A stretch of DNA of 42,440 nt from the NCBI GenBank assembly GCA_021816625.1, contig JAKAXM010000017.1:1-42440 (forward strand), given 5' to 3'. The notes under the pieces are model-generated. The model did not search any database and was not told where the DNA came from. It saw only the letters and a program-made list of their open reading frames with translations. Positions 19,000 through 26,099 of this stretch are shown here, in pieces (positions within the stretch are counted from its first letter, which is position 1; each line of letters opens with the position of its first letter). The stretch comes from Pseudomonadota bacterium (lineage in GTDB: Bacteria > Pseudomonadota > Gammaproteobacteria > Acidiferrobacterales > Acidiferrobacteraceae). A program made the translations under genes and the position numbers.

Positions 19000-20453
19000 A
19001 AGGCCTCCAAAAGCTGTGTCACGGTCCGTCGATCGCTATACGGTACGCGCAAATCTCCGATCTGCTGGTACTCCTCATGCCCCTTGCCGGCGATGACGAC
19101 CACATCCTCGGATCCGGCCATCTGCAGGGCGTGGGCAATGGCGGCACGGCGCTCCGGCACGATCTCGAACTGCGATCGCGCGGCCTCCGGAACCCCCGTC
19201 AGGATATCCCTCACGATCCGCTGCGGGTCCTCATGCCGGGGGTTGTCGTGGGTCACGATCGCACGGTCTGCAAAGGCCGCTGCGCACGCGCCCATGAGCG
19301 ACCGCTTACCCCGGTCACGGTCGCCTCCGCATCCGAAGACGCAGATCACCCGGCCATGGGCGTGGTTGCGCGCCCCCACGAGCACCTTCTCCAGGGCGTC
19401 TGGCGTATGGGCGAAGTCGACCACCACGAAGGGTTGGCCCGGACGTAGGGAAAACGGCTCCATGCGTCCCGGCAAGGGGGCCACCTTACCCAAGGCCGCG
19501 GCGGCCTCGGCGGGGCGATCGCCGACGGCGATGAGCGTGGTCAAGGCGGCGGCGAGATTATGGACGTTGAACGGCCCCAATAGGGGGCTATGGAGTACAA
19601 CAGACCCGCCGGGCACCGTGAATTCGATCTTAAGACCCTGGGGTCCCGCCTCGACCGCGCGGATCGCCACGTCGCCTGCGGTTCCATAAGACCAGACACG
19701 GACCTCGGGGCGCAGCCGCGCCTTGAGCGTGGCGCTAAACGGATCATCGTTGTTGAGCACGGCAAACTCGAGCTCGGGGACGACGAATAGCCGGGCCTTC
19801 GCCTCCCCGTAGCGGGTCATATCACCATGATAATCGAGATGGTCGCGCGTCAGATTGGTAAAAACGGCCCCCGTGAAACGGACCGCGCCCACCCGCCCCT
19901 GGTCGAGGGCATGCGAGGACACCTCCAAGGATACGGCGCGCGCGCCTTCGCGCCGGAAGCGATCCAGCCACCGATGCAGGGAGATGGCATCGGGGGTCGT
20001 GTGCTCGGCGGTCAAGAGATGCCCAGGGAAGCCGTTGCCCAAGGTGCCGATGAGGGCGCACGGCGTCCGGCTTTGCAGGGCGTGGGCCACGAGATGGGCG
20101 GTCGTGGTCTTGCCATTGGTCCCCGTGACCCCAAGGACCGTCAGGTACCGCGACGGACTGCCGTAAAACCGATCGGCGATGGTGCCCACGAAGCCGCGTA
20201 GGTCCGGGCAGGCCAAGACCGGCACCGGGCCCACATGGCCATCGGGGGCGCTCTCGCTTAATACCGCGACCGCGCCGCGCGCCACCGCATCGCTGATAAA
20301 ACGCCGCCCGTCCTGACTGGTCCCGGCAAGCGCCATGAACAAGGAGCCGGGGGTGACGGTCCGGCTATCCAAACTTAAGGCCGAGATCGCCATGTCCGCC
20401 TCGGCGGGGAGCGGACGTATGCCCCCTAAAAGGCTAGTCAAGGTCGTCGTCAT
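18993..20453 (-). CDS. murE: UDP-N-acetylmuramoyl-L-alanyl-D-glutamate--2,6-diaminopimelate ligase
   Basis: 486 residues from the ATG at 20451-20453, which forms ATGA with the ftsI stop; a longer frame into ftsI adds an unrelated basic stretch. It adds the third stem residue. THDNPRHEDP contains the DNPR motif that selects meso-diaminopimelate, so the wall is of the A1-gamma type. The ATP loop GVTGTNGKTTTAHL, VSSHALDQGRV, NLTRDHLDYHGDM and VDFAHTPDALEKVL are intact. Confidence 0.97.
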   Translation of the reverse strand: MTTTLTSLLGGIRPLPAEADMAISALSLDSRTVTPGSLFMALAGTSQDGRRFISDAVARGAVAVLSESAPDGHVGPVPVLACPDLRGFVGTIADRFYGSPSRYLTVLGVTGTNGKTTTAHLVAHALQSRTPCALIGTLGNGFPGHLLTAEHTTPDAISLHRWLDRFRREGARAVSLEVSSHALDQGRVGAVRFTGAVFTNLTRDHLDYHGDMTRYGEAKARLFVVPELEFAVLNNDDPFSATLKARLRPEVRVWSYGTAGDVAIRAVEAGPQGLKIEFTVPGGSVVLHSPLLGPFNVHNLAAALTTLIAVGDRPAEAAAALGKVAPLPGRMEPFSLRPGQPFVVVDFAHTPDALEKVLVGARNHAHGRVICVFGCGGDRDRGKRSLMGACAAAFADRAIVTHDNPRHEDPQRIVRDILTGVPEAARSQFEIVPERRAAIAHALQMAGSEDVVVIAGKGHEEYQQIGDLRVPYSDRRTVTQLLEALC

Positions 20454-22174
20454 GGCCCCCTCGTCGTCGCCTGCGCGATCGTGGTTTCCGGCTGATCGGG
20501 GGGGATATTTAAGATACGCAGGGCCCCGGTCATGACCTTTTGAAACACCGGCGCCGCGCATTGCGCTCCATAATATCCGTGCTTACGAGGATCGCGGATA
20601 TCCACAAATATGACGAGCCGCGGATCAGAGGCCGGCGCAAATCCCCCAAAAGAGGCGACATAACGATGGCGATGATAGCCCTTGACGTCGGCGATATGGG
20701 CCGTGCCGGTCTTGCCCGCGACCCGATAATTTACGACATCCGCGGTGGCGCCTGTTCCCGCCGGACTTGCCGCCAGTTCCAGCATATGACGCATCTCGCG
20801 GACTACGGTCGGCGTAAACACGCGGCGGCCCTTGGGGGCTTGGTTCAGCTTTAAGATGCTGATCGGCTCGAGTTCACCGTCATTCGCGAAAACCGTATAG
20901 GCGCGCGCCATCTGCAAGGGCGTGACCGAAATGCCGTAGCCAAAGGCCAAAGTCGCCTTTTGGATGGGCGCCCAGGTGCTAGGCGGGGCCAAAAATCCGG
21001 GGGACTCGCCCGGCAACCCGCTATGCGTCCCATGGGTAAAACCAAGCCGGAGGAAATTATCGTACATCTCGCGGCGCGTGAGGGTCGTCAAGGCGATCTT
21101 CGAGGCCCCGACGTTGCTCGACTCAGCAATCACATGGGATACATCTATGAGACCAAAATCCCCGACATCGCTGATCTTATCGGGCCCGACCCAGTAACTC
21201 CCCGGCGCCGTATTGACGAGCGTGTGCGGGACGATACGCCCTGACTGCAACGCCAGAGCGATGGAAAACGGCTTAAGGGACGAGCCCGGCTCGATGACAT
21301 CGGTCACGGCACGATCGCGATAATAGCTGCTGTTTAGGTCACTACGGGTATTGGGGTTAAAGCTTGGCACGTTCGCAAGCGCCAAGACTTCCCCGGTATG
21401 AGGATCGAGGACGATCACGGAGCCACTGCTGGCGTCATGGTAGCGCACCGCTTTCAAGAGCTCGCGGTAGGCCAGGTATTGGATCCGCTGATCGATACTC
21501 AGCACGAGGTTCTGGCCCGACGCCGGCGGATGAGGTCCCTGGCGTAGCGCGATGGGCTCGCCTAGGCCGTCGCGAATCACGACAGCGCGGCCTGGATGGG
21601 GGCTTAGCACCGCGTTATACGCAAGCTCGACGCCGTCTTGCCCCTGGTCGTTGATGTTCGTAAATCCGATCAGGGTCGCCGCGACCGCGCCGGCCGGATA
21701 ATAACGGCGGTATTCGCGCTGCGAGGCTACCCCCGGCACGCGTAAGGCGAGGACCCGGGCCGCAAAACGCGGATCGATCTGCCGGCGCAAATACATGAAT
21801 TGCTCGTGGCGCTGCACGGAGAGGGCATGCTCGAAATGACGCAGAGACCAGTGAATGGCGCGCGCCAAGGGTGCCCAAACAGCCGGCTCCTTGATGAGCA
21901 CCTGGGGGTTCGCCCACAAGGAATCAACCGGGGTGCTGACCGCGAGCGGTTGCCCGTGCCGGTCGAGTATCATACCCCGGTGCCCCTCCTGCTGTATGGT
22001 CTCGATCTCCTGACGGCGCGCCTCGTGACTCAAGAAGGGGGCATCGACCACTTGCAGATAAAAGGCGCGCACCGCCATGAGCCCAAGCGCGCACAAGAGC
22101 AGGGCCATGACAAACGTCGAGCGGGCGAAGCCCGCTTGATCCGTCATGGCAAGAAATGGACCGGAGACGTTCAT
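20450..22174 (-). CDS. ftsI: Division-specific transpeptidase FtsI (PBP3)
   Basis: 574 residues from the ATG at 22172-22174, which forms ATGA with the ftsL stop. A second ATG nine codons on (22147) is possible. The open frame extends far upstream through ftsL and rsmH, but that stretch is not part of the protein. It is a class B penicillin-binding protein that cross-links septal peptidoglycan with FtsW. A membrane anchor lies at about 18-38 and the dimerisation domain has HRGMILDRHGQPLAVST. The transpeptidase motifs are SSLK (catalytic S298), SSN (352-354) and KTG (488-490). Confidence 0.96.
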   Translation of the reverse strand: MNVSGPFLAMTDQAGFARSTFVMALLLCALGLMAVRAFYLQVVDAPFLSHEARRQEIETIQQEGHRGMILDRHGQPLAVSTPVDSLWANPQVLIKEPAVWAPLARAIHWSLRHFEHALSVQRHEQFMYLRRQIDPRFAARVLALRVPGVASQREYRRYYPAGAVAATLIGFTNINDQGQDGVELAYNAVLSPHPGRAVVIRDGLGEPIALRQGPHPPASGQNLVLSIDQRIQYLAYRELLKAVRYHDASSGSVIVLDPHTGEVLALANVPSFNPNTRSDLNSSYYRDRAVTDVIEPGSSLKPFSIALALQSGRIVPHTLVNTAPGSYWVGPDKISDVGDFGLIDVSHVIAESSNVGASKIALTTLTRREMYDNFLRLGFTHGTHSGLPGESPGFLAPPSTWAPIQKATLAFGYGISVTPLQMARAYTVFANDGELEPISILKLNQAPKGRRVFTPTVVREMRHMLELAASPAGTGATADVVNYRVAGKTGTAHIADVKGYHRHRYVASFGGFAPASDPRLVIFVDIRDPRKHGYYGAQCAAPVFQKVMTGALRILNIPPDQPETTIAQATTRGP

Positions 22175-22467
22175 GGGCGGCTCGGCGGATGCGTATATAG
22201 GGGATGCGTATATAAAAGCACGATGCGTCGTGGGTCGGGCATGACCATATTCAGGCGTGCACGCGCGATCGCATCGATGCGCCGATGCTCGGCCAGCGTA
22301 CCCTGCTCCAGTAACAGACGGCCCCACTCCACATGCAAGGCATCCTTCTGGCTCATGAGATGCTCTTCGCGGCCAAACATGAGCAGATAGCGATTGCGTA
22401 CATCCACGAGGGCCAGGGCCGACAGTACCAGCAAGACCACCCACAATCTCGCCGCTCGGGCCGTCAT
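22171..22467 (-). CDS. ftsL: Cell division protein FtsL
   Basis: 98 residues. A small bitopic protein that forms the FtsQLB complex and signals to FtsWI. A membrane segment at about 6-23 is followed by DVRNRYLLMFGREEHLMSQKD and a heptad-like helical region to about residue 70. Sequence conservation is low, but size, topology and place between rsmH and ftsI are diagnostic. The tail carries a duplicated YTHP made by a short tandem DNA repeat. ATGA overlaps on both sides. Confidence 0.92.
   Translation of the reverse strand: MTARAARLWVVLLVLSALALVDVRNRYLLMFGREEHLMSQKDALHVEWGRLLLEQGTLAEHRRIDAIARARLNMVMPDPRRIVLLYTHPLYTHPPSRP
22187..22214. repeat. Tandem 13-bp repeat with 15-bp period inside the ftsL tail
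   Basis: GGATGCGTATATA occurs at 22187-22199 and again at 22202-22214, exactly 15 bases apart and in frame. It encodes the doubled YTHP near the FtsL C-terminus. The A/T-rich core (TATATA) lies just upstream of ftsI and looks unlike its GC-rich surroundings, so a weak internal -10 is conceivable but no -35 is evident. Confidence 0.85.
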
Positions 22468-23402
22468 ACACCACCCCTAAGCCGCTCGGCCACGCGCATG
22501 ACGGCGCTGCGCGACCGCGGGTTCGCGGCAATCTCCACGCGACTGGCCCGGCGCGACTTACCAAGGACCTTGAGCCGAGGTGCGAGCGTCGCATAGGGGA
22601 CGGGAAGCCGTGCCGGATGGGTATCGCCGCGCGACTCCTGCGCGAAAAATCGCTTGACGATACGATCCTCGAGCGAATGAAAGCTGATCACGACCAGGCG
22701 GCCACCCGGCGCCAGGAGCTCAAGCGCGACCGGCAGGGCACGCGTCAATTCGCCCAGCTCATCATTGATCGCAATCCGCAGGGCCTGAAAAGAGCGAGTC
22801 GCCGGGTCCTGACCCGGCTCACGGCGCGGGACTGCGCGCGCCACCAGGGCGGCGAACTGCGCGGTGGTGCTGATAGCCCCCTGGGCCCGCGCCGCTACCA
22901 CGGCCCGCGCGATGCGCCGGGCAAAACGCTCCTCCCCAAAATCATGCAGCACCTGCGCGATCTCGGCCTCGGACGCGCCGTTTAACCAGGCCGCCGCCGT
23001 TAGGGCCTCCTGCCGGTCCATGCGCATGTCGAGTGGTCCGTCGTGGCGAAAGCTGAATCCGCGACCCGGATCGTCTAGCTGCGGCGAGGATACCCCAAGG
23101 TCGAACAGTATGCCGTCGAAGGACCCGCGCTCACCGACGCGCGCCTGATCGTCCCCCATCGTAGAGAACCGCCCCTTCACTATCGTCATGCGCGGGTCCT
23201 CCCCGAAACGCCGCGTGGCCGCCGCGATCGCTTGGTCGTCACGGTCGATGGCGACCAAGCGCCCCCCGGAAGCAAGCCGGGCCAATATTTCGGCGCTGTG
23301 GCCGCCGCGACCGTAGGTCGCGTCGAGGTAACGGCCCTGCGGCCGCACCGCCAGCGCCTCGAGGGCTTCCGCCAACAAGACTGGCTGATGCGCCCCGCTC
23401 AC
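22464..23402 (-). CDS. rsmH: 16S rRNA (cytosine(1402)-N4)-methyltransferase
   Basis: 312 residues. RsmH (MraW) N4-methylates C1402 of 16S rRNA at the decoding centre. Seen: [13 protein letters not shown], the SAM loop [50 protein letters not shown], and the C-terminal [16 protein letters not shown]. RsmI, whose gene lies near 35 kb in this window, adds the 2'-O-methyl to the same nucleotide, so both C1402 enzymes are present here. ATGA overlaps with mraZ and ftsL. Confidence 0.98.
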   Translation of the reverse strand: MSGAHQPVLLAEALEALAVRPQGRYLDATYGRGGHSAEILARLASGGRLVAIDRDDQAIAAATRRFGEDPRMTIVKGRFSTMGDDQARVGERGSFDGILFDLGVSSPQLDDPGRGFSFRHDGPLDMRMDRQEALTAAAWLNGASEAEIAQVLHDFGEERFARRIARAVVAARAQGAISTTAQFAALVARAVPRREPGQDPATRSFQALRIAINDELGELTRALPVALELLAPGGRLVVISFHSLEDRIVKRFFAQESRGDTHPARLPVPYATLAPRLKVLGKSRRASRVEIAANPRSRSAVMRVAERLRGGV

Positions 23403-23848
23403 AGCGACAAGGACTGCAACTCCGCAGGTAGATCTTCGCCGTCAGTCTCCGCCAGCCACTCCGCGCGGCGCGCGTTCCATGTCGCCTCGTCCCATAACTC
23501 GAACTTATTTCCCTGTCCAATCAGCATGATATCCTTTTCAAGACCCGCAAAACTGCGCAACGGGGCGGGCAATAAGATGCGCCCCGCCCCATCCATGTCG
23601 CACTCCGTCGCGTGCCCCACCAAGAGCCGCTGCAGGCGCCGGGTGTGCACGTTAAAACTCGACAAGCGGACGAGCTTGGCCTCGATGACCTCCCATTCCG
23701 GCAGGGGGTACAGCAAGAGGCAGTGGTCGCGGTCCACGGTCATGATGAGTCGCCCCGCGCACTGCGCCAGCAGGTCCCCCCGGTATCGGGTCGGGACAGC
23801 TATTCGCCCCTTGCTGTCGAGACTGACGCAATTCACGCCACGGAACAT
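23399..23848 (-). CDS. mraZ: Transcriptional regulator MraZ
   Basis: 149 residues, the usual length. MraZ is a ring-forming DNA-binding protein with two SpoVT/AbrB-like halves; it represses its own dcw operon in E. coli. Both half-motifs are visible: [14 protein letters not shown] at about 10-23 and [14 protein letters not shown] at about 85-98. The start has a strong GAAGGAAGGG. It is the first gene of the cluster, and three MraZ-type boxes lie 22-46 bases upstream, so autoregulation is very likely. Confidence 0.97.
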   Translation of the reverse strand: MFRGVNCVSLDSKGRIAVPTRYRGDLLAQCAGRLIMTVDRDHCLLLYPLPEWEVIEAKLVRLSSFNVHTRRLQRLLVGHATECDMDGAGRILLPAPLRSFAGLEKDIMLIGQGNKFELWDEATWNARRAEWLAETDGEDLPAELQSLSL

Positions 23849-23869
23849 ACCCTTCCTTCACGGCTTGGT

Positions 23870-23894
23870 CCCACAAATAACCACTTTCGCCCAC
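23870..23894 (-). promoter_or_regulatory. MraZ operator: three direct boxes with 10-bp period
   Basis: On the minus strand GTGGG (23890-23894), GTGGT (23880-23884) and GTGGG (23870-23874) are separated by exactly 5 bases each. Direct TGGG-type boxes at one-turn spacing near the start of transcription are the known MraZ target. Here the first box reaches the predicted start site, so binding should block the promoter. Confidence 0.85.
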
Positions 23895-23902
23895 TTCGTG
23901 AC

Positions 23903-23932
23903 ACTATAGAGACGCACGAAAAGCGAAGTCAA
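23903..23932 (-). promoter_or_regulatory. dcw cluster promoter (Pmra)
   Basis: Minus strand TTGACT (-35, 23927-23932, 5/6 match), an 18-base spacer, and TATAGT (-10, 23903-23908, 5/6 match). The predicted start, near 23896, is about 48 bases before the mraZ ATG and is directly followed by the MraZ boxes. This is the best promoter in the window. Confidence 0.8.
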
Positions 23933-24028
23933 GCATGTAGGCACAAAAGGGGACGGACGGCGGCCTTTAAAGAGGTGTCTGGGAGAAGCAGGCGAGCGTG
24001 CGCCTGGATCGCGGACGCGAGAGCAGGT

Positions 24029-24366
24029 GGGAGTCGGCCGGTAAGCCGGGTTCTGTCGTGGACAGTCATTCATCTGGGACGCCCGTCACCGAGCGCCTCT
24101 AGCAACCTACCCGGGGACAGCGCGGGCCACGCCATAGTCCCCCTATGCGGTCTTGCTCCAGGTGGGGTTTGCCCTGCCACCGATGTTGCCACCGGTGCGG
24201 TGCGCTCTTACCGCACCATTTCACCCTTACCCACTTACCGACGTGGGCGGTATATTTTCTGTGGCACTTTCCGTAGGCTCGCGCCTCCCAGGCGTTACCT
24301 GGCACCTTGCCCTGCGGAGCCCGGACTTTCCTCTGCCTTCCAGCAGCGACTGTCTAGCCGACTCCC
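24029..24366 (-). ncRNA. rnpB: RNase P RNA (bacterial type A)
   Basis: The catalytic RNA that trims tRNA 5' leaders, about 338 bases. Conserved parts on the minus strand are AGAGGAAAGTCCGGGCTCC near the 5' end (P4 first strand), GCCAGGTAACGCCTGG, GGGTAAGGGTGAAA, GGTGCGGTAAGAGCGCACC, AAACCCCACC, and the 3' end ATGACTGTCCACGACAGAA followed by CCCGGCTTACCGG. The ends pair as a perfect 10-bp P1 helix: bases 24357-24366 with 24029-24038, GGGAGTCGGC against GCCGACTCCC, give the limits used here. A -10 TATACT at 24373-24378 lies at the right distance for a start at 24366. I see no clear terminator after the 3' end. mraZ lies about 180 bases further on. Confidence 0.95.
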
Positions 24367-24372
24367 GCCGTC

Positions 24373-24378
24373 AGTATA
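24373..24378 (-). promoter_or_regulatory. rnpB -10 element
   Basis: TATACT on the minus strand, 6 bases before the first base of the P1 helix, so the predicted start coincides with the structural 5' end of the RNA. No good -35 is seen at 16-18 bases. It lies in the 36-base gap after tal. Confidence 0.5.
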
Positions 24379-24402
24379 CGCCCTTGCACCCCCGGCGGGC
24401 GG

Positions 24403-25524
24403 CTATTCCACCGCCAGGGAGTCTTTTTTGTGGGCGAGGCGGTCGACCAAGGCTTGGTAAGAGGCCTGAAAAGCGCCGACCCCCGCGGTCAGCAGCTCAT
24501 CTAGTATCTCCGGCAGATCGATACCCTCGCGGCGGATGCCATCCAAAACGGCCTGCGATTGCGTGATCTCCGACTCCAGCAAGGCGCGCGGCCGATGCGT
24601 AAGCAAGGCCGCGAAGGTCTGCGGCGGGACGGTGTTGATCGTATCGGGGGCAATCAGCCGGTCTATGTACCAGGTCGCTGAATAATCCGGGTTTTTGCTG
24701 CTCGTGCTGGCCCATAGCGGCCACTGAGGCCGCGCCCCGCGCGCCCGCAGGCGCGCGAAATCGCGGCCACGAAACAGATCTTTGTAACGCTGATAGATGC
24801 GCTGAGCGTTGGCGATGCCGGCCTTGCCCAAAAGCGCGCGCAGACGCTTGGCCTCGGCCGCCGGCGCGACCTTCAGACGCTCCTGCAACAAACCGTCGAC
24901 CACGCCATCCACCCGGCTCACAAACACGCTCGCCACCGAGGCAATGCGATCGATGGGCAGGCCGCGGGCCAAGCGGTCTTCCAGGGCGGCCTGATAGGCT
25001 CGCGCCACGCGATCATAGACCTGCAGAGAGAATATGAGCGTCACATTGACATTGATCCCCTGCGCCAAGGTCTCGCGCACGGCGGCGATCCCCGCCTCCG
25101 TGGCCGGGATCTTGACCATGACATTGGGGCGCGCCAGCGCCTCCCACAACACCTGCGCCTCCGCGATCGTCGCCGCGGTATCTTGCGCGCGCGTGGGTGC
25201 GACCTCGATGCTCACATACCCGTCCTCGCCGAGGCTTGCGTCGAAGATCGGCCGCAAGACATCGGCCGCACGCCGGACATCGGCGATCATGAGTTCCCGG
25301 ACCATAGTCTCAGGCGAGGCCCCTTGAGCCATCAATGCCCGGATATCCTCGTCATAATGCTGGCCTTCCCGTATAGCCTTCTCAAAGATGGTCGGGTTGG
25401 TCGTGACCCCCCGCACCCCTTGGGCAATGAGCGTCCGCAGCCCCCCCTCCATGATCAGGTCACGGCTGATGTTGTCATACCACACGCGCTGACCTAGTGC
25501 CGCTATCCGTTCAATACCTTTCAT
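24403..25524 (-). CDS. tal: Transaldolase (long bacterial type)
   Basis: 373 residues. It interconverts sedoheptulose 7-phosphate plus glyceraldehyde 3-phosphate with erythrose 4-phosphate plus fructose 6-phosphate in the pentose phosphate pathway. Seen: GVTTNPTIFEKAI at about 39-51, the Schiff-base lysine K138 in NVMVKIPATEAG, NVTLIFSLQVYDRVARAY, ASVASVFVSRVD, and PLWASTSSKNPDY. The length fits the about 370-residue subfamily known from actinobacteria, cyanobacteria and many proteobacteria. The start has GAGGGAT upstream. rnpB follows after 36 bases and may be partly cotranscribed. Confidence 0.95.
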   Translation of the reverse strand: MKGIERIAALGQRVWYDNISRDLIMEGGLRTLIAQGVRGVTTNPTIFEKAIREGQHYDEDIRALMAQGASPETMVRELMIADVRRAADVLRPIFDASLGEDGYVSIEVAPTRAQDTAATIAEAQVLWEALARPNVMVKIPATEAGIAAVRETLAQGINVNVTLIFSLQVYDRVARAYQAALEDRLARGLPIDRIASVASVFVSRVDGVVDGLLQERLKVAPAAEAKRLRALLGKAGIANAQRIYQRYKDLFRGRDFARLRARGARPQWPLWASTSSKNPDYSATWYIDRLIAPDTINTVPPQTFAALLTHRPRALLESEITQSQAVLDGIRREGIDLPEILDELLTAGVGAFQASYQALVDRLAHKKDSLAVE

Positions 25525-25551
25525 AAATCCCTCGCATAGAAGCAGGCAATC

Positions 25552-25710
25552 TCAATAGCCGGAGGAATATCCCCGGGACTGGCGCGCCGCCCAGGCCCCT
25601 GCGCTGAGCGACATGATCAAGGCGACGAGGGCCGGCGCTGATCCCGGGCAACAGGCCGCGCCCGGCGCGCACTCTTCCACGGCTCGGCGGCTCGTATGGC
25701 GATTGTGCAT
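25552..25710 (-). CDS. Possible small membrane protein, 52 residues
   Basis: An ATG at 25708-25710 with GGGAGAG about nine bases upstream opens 52 codons. The product has four to five cysteines or basic residues near the start (EECAPGAACCPG), a hydrophobic stretch SAPALVALIMSLSAGAWAA and the tail RQSRGYSSGY. I recognise no family. The frame stays open far upstream, as expected in GC-rich DNA, so chance is a serious alternative. Confidence 0.2.
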   Translation of the reverse strand: MHNRHTSRRAVEECAPGAACCPGSAPALVALIMSLSAGAWAARQSRGYSSGY

Positions 25711-26051
25711 GGCGTGCGCTCTCCCATGCGAAGGCCCGCGCCACGAGGTCGCAGGCGTCGGCACGGGTCTGTGGATGACCTTACACACCGGGCGCCACAA
25801 CACCCTCCGCCACGCCTCATTGTCCGTTCGGCGGCCTCGCTCCGCAAGATTCGGGGGCAGGGCTCTCGGGGGACCAGAAGGGCCGGCCACCGGAGGTGCG
25901 GGTGACAAAAAGCGGCCGCGGCGGCCGGAGGCTGACGCCCTGGGGCGGTTTCGGGGGGCTGATGACGGACCAAGCCGCTGCAGGCCCCTGGTATGCTTTG
26001 TGCACACTACCGATAAGCCGCACCACCGCCGGCACGACATAAGGACCGCCC

Positions 26052-26098
26052 GGGGCACGCGCCACGTGCCCCTCCCGGGACCTGAAGGGAGTATCAGG
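26052..26098 (+). promoter_or_regulatory. Hairpins in the leader of the GGDEF/EAL gene, one presenting the ribosome binding site
   Basis: GGGGCACG / CGTGCCCC (26052-26059 and 26065-26072) forms a perfect 8-bp stem with a 5-base loop. TCCCGGGA follows at 26073-26080. Then CCTGA / TCAGG (26081-26085 and 26094-26098) closes an 8-base loop containing AGGGAG, the likely Shine-Dalgarno, one base before the start codon. No T-tract follows the strong stem, so it is not a standard terminator. A role in translation control is inference. Confidence 0.4.
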
Positions 26099-26099
26099 C

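Larger units (their letters stand above)
25525..26099. other. 575-bp gap between tal and the GGDEF/EAL gene
   Basis: Divergent upstream regions of tal (minus) and the sensor gene (plus). It holds one doubtful small frame (25552-25710) and, next to the plus-strand gene, a set of hairpins (26052-26098). An extended-10-like TGGTATGCT at 25989-25997 (plus) has no matching -35. GC content is high throughout and open frames in several registers are therefore expected by chance. I see no RNA gene. Confidence 0.6.

Noticed and set aside
18439-19689. Plus-strand open frame of 416 codons opposite murF and murE
   Set aside because: Antisense to two genes with complete ligase motifs; composition is low-complexity and there is no ribosome binding site or recognisable fold.
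22175-22594. N-terminal extension of FtsI through ftsL into rsmH
   Set aside because: The extra 140 residues are basic and not FtsI-like, and they overlap two genuine genes; the ATGA start at 22174 fits the family N-terminus.
25989-25997. Extended -10 (TGGTATGCT) as promoter of the GGDEF/EAL gene
   Set aside because: No -35 within the allowed spacing and only a partial -10 match; too weak to list as a feature.
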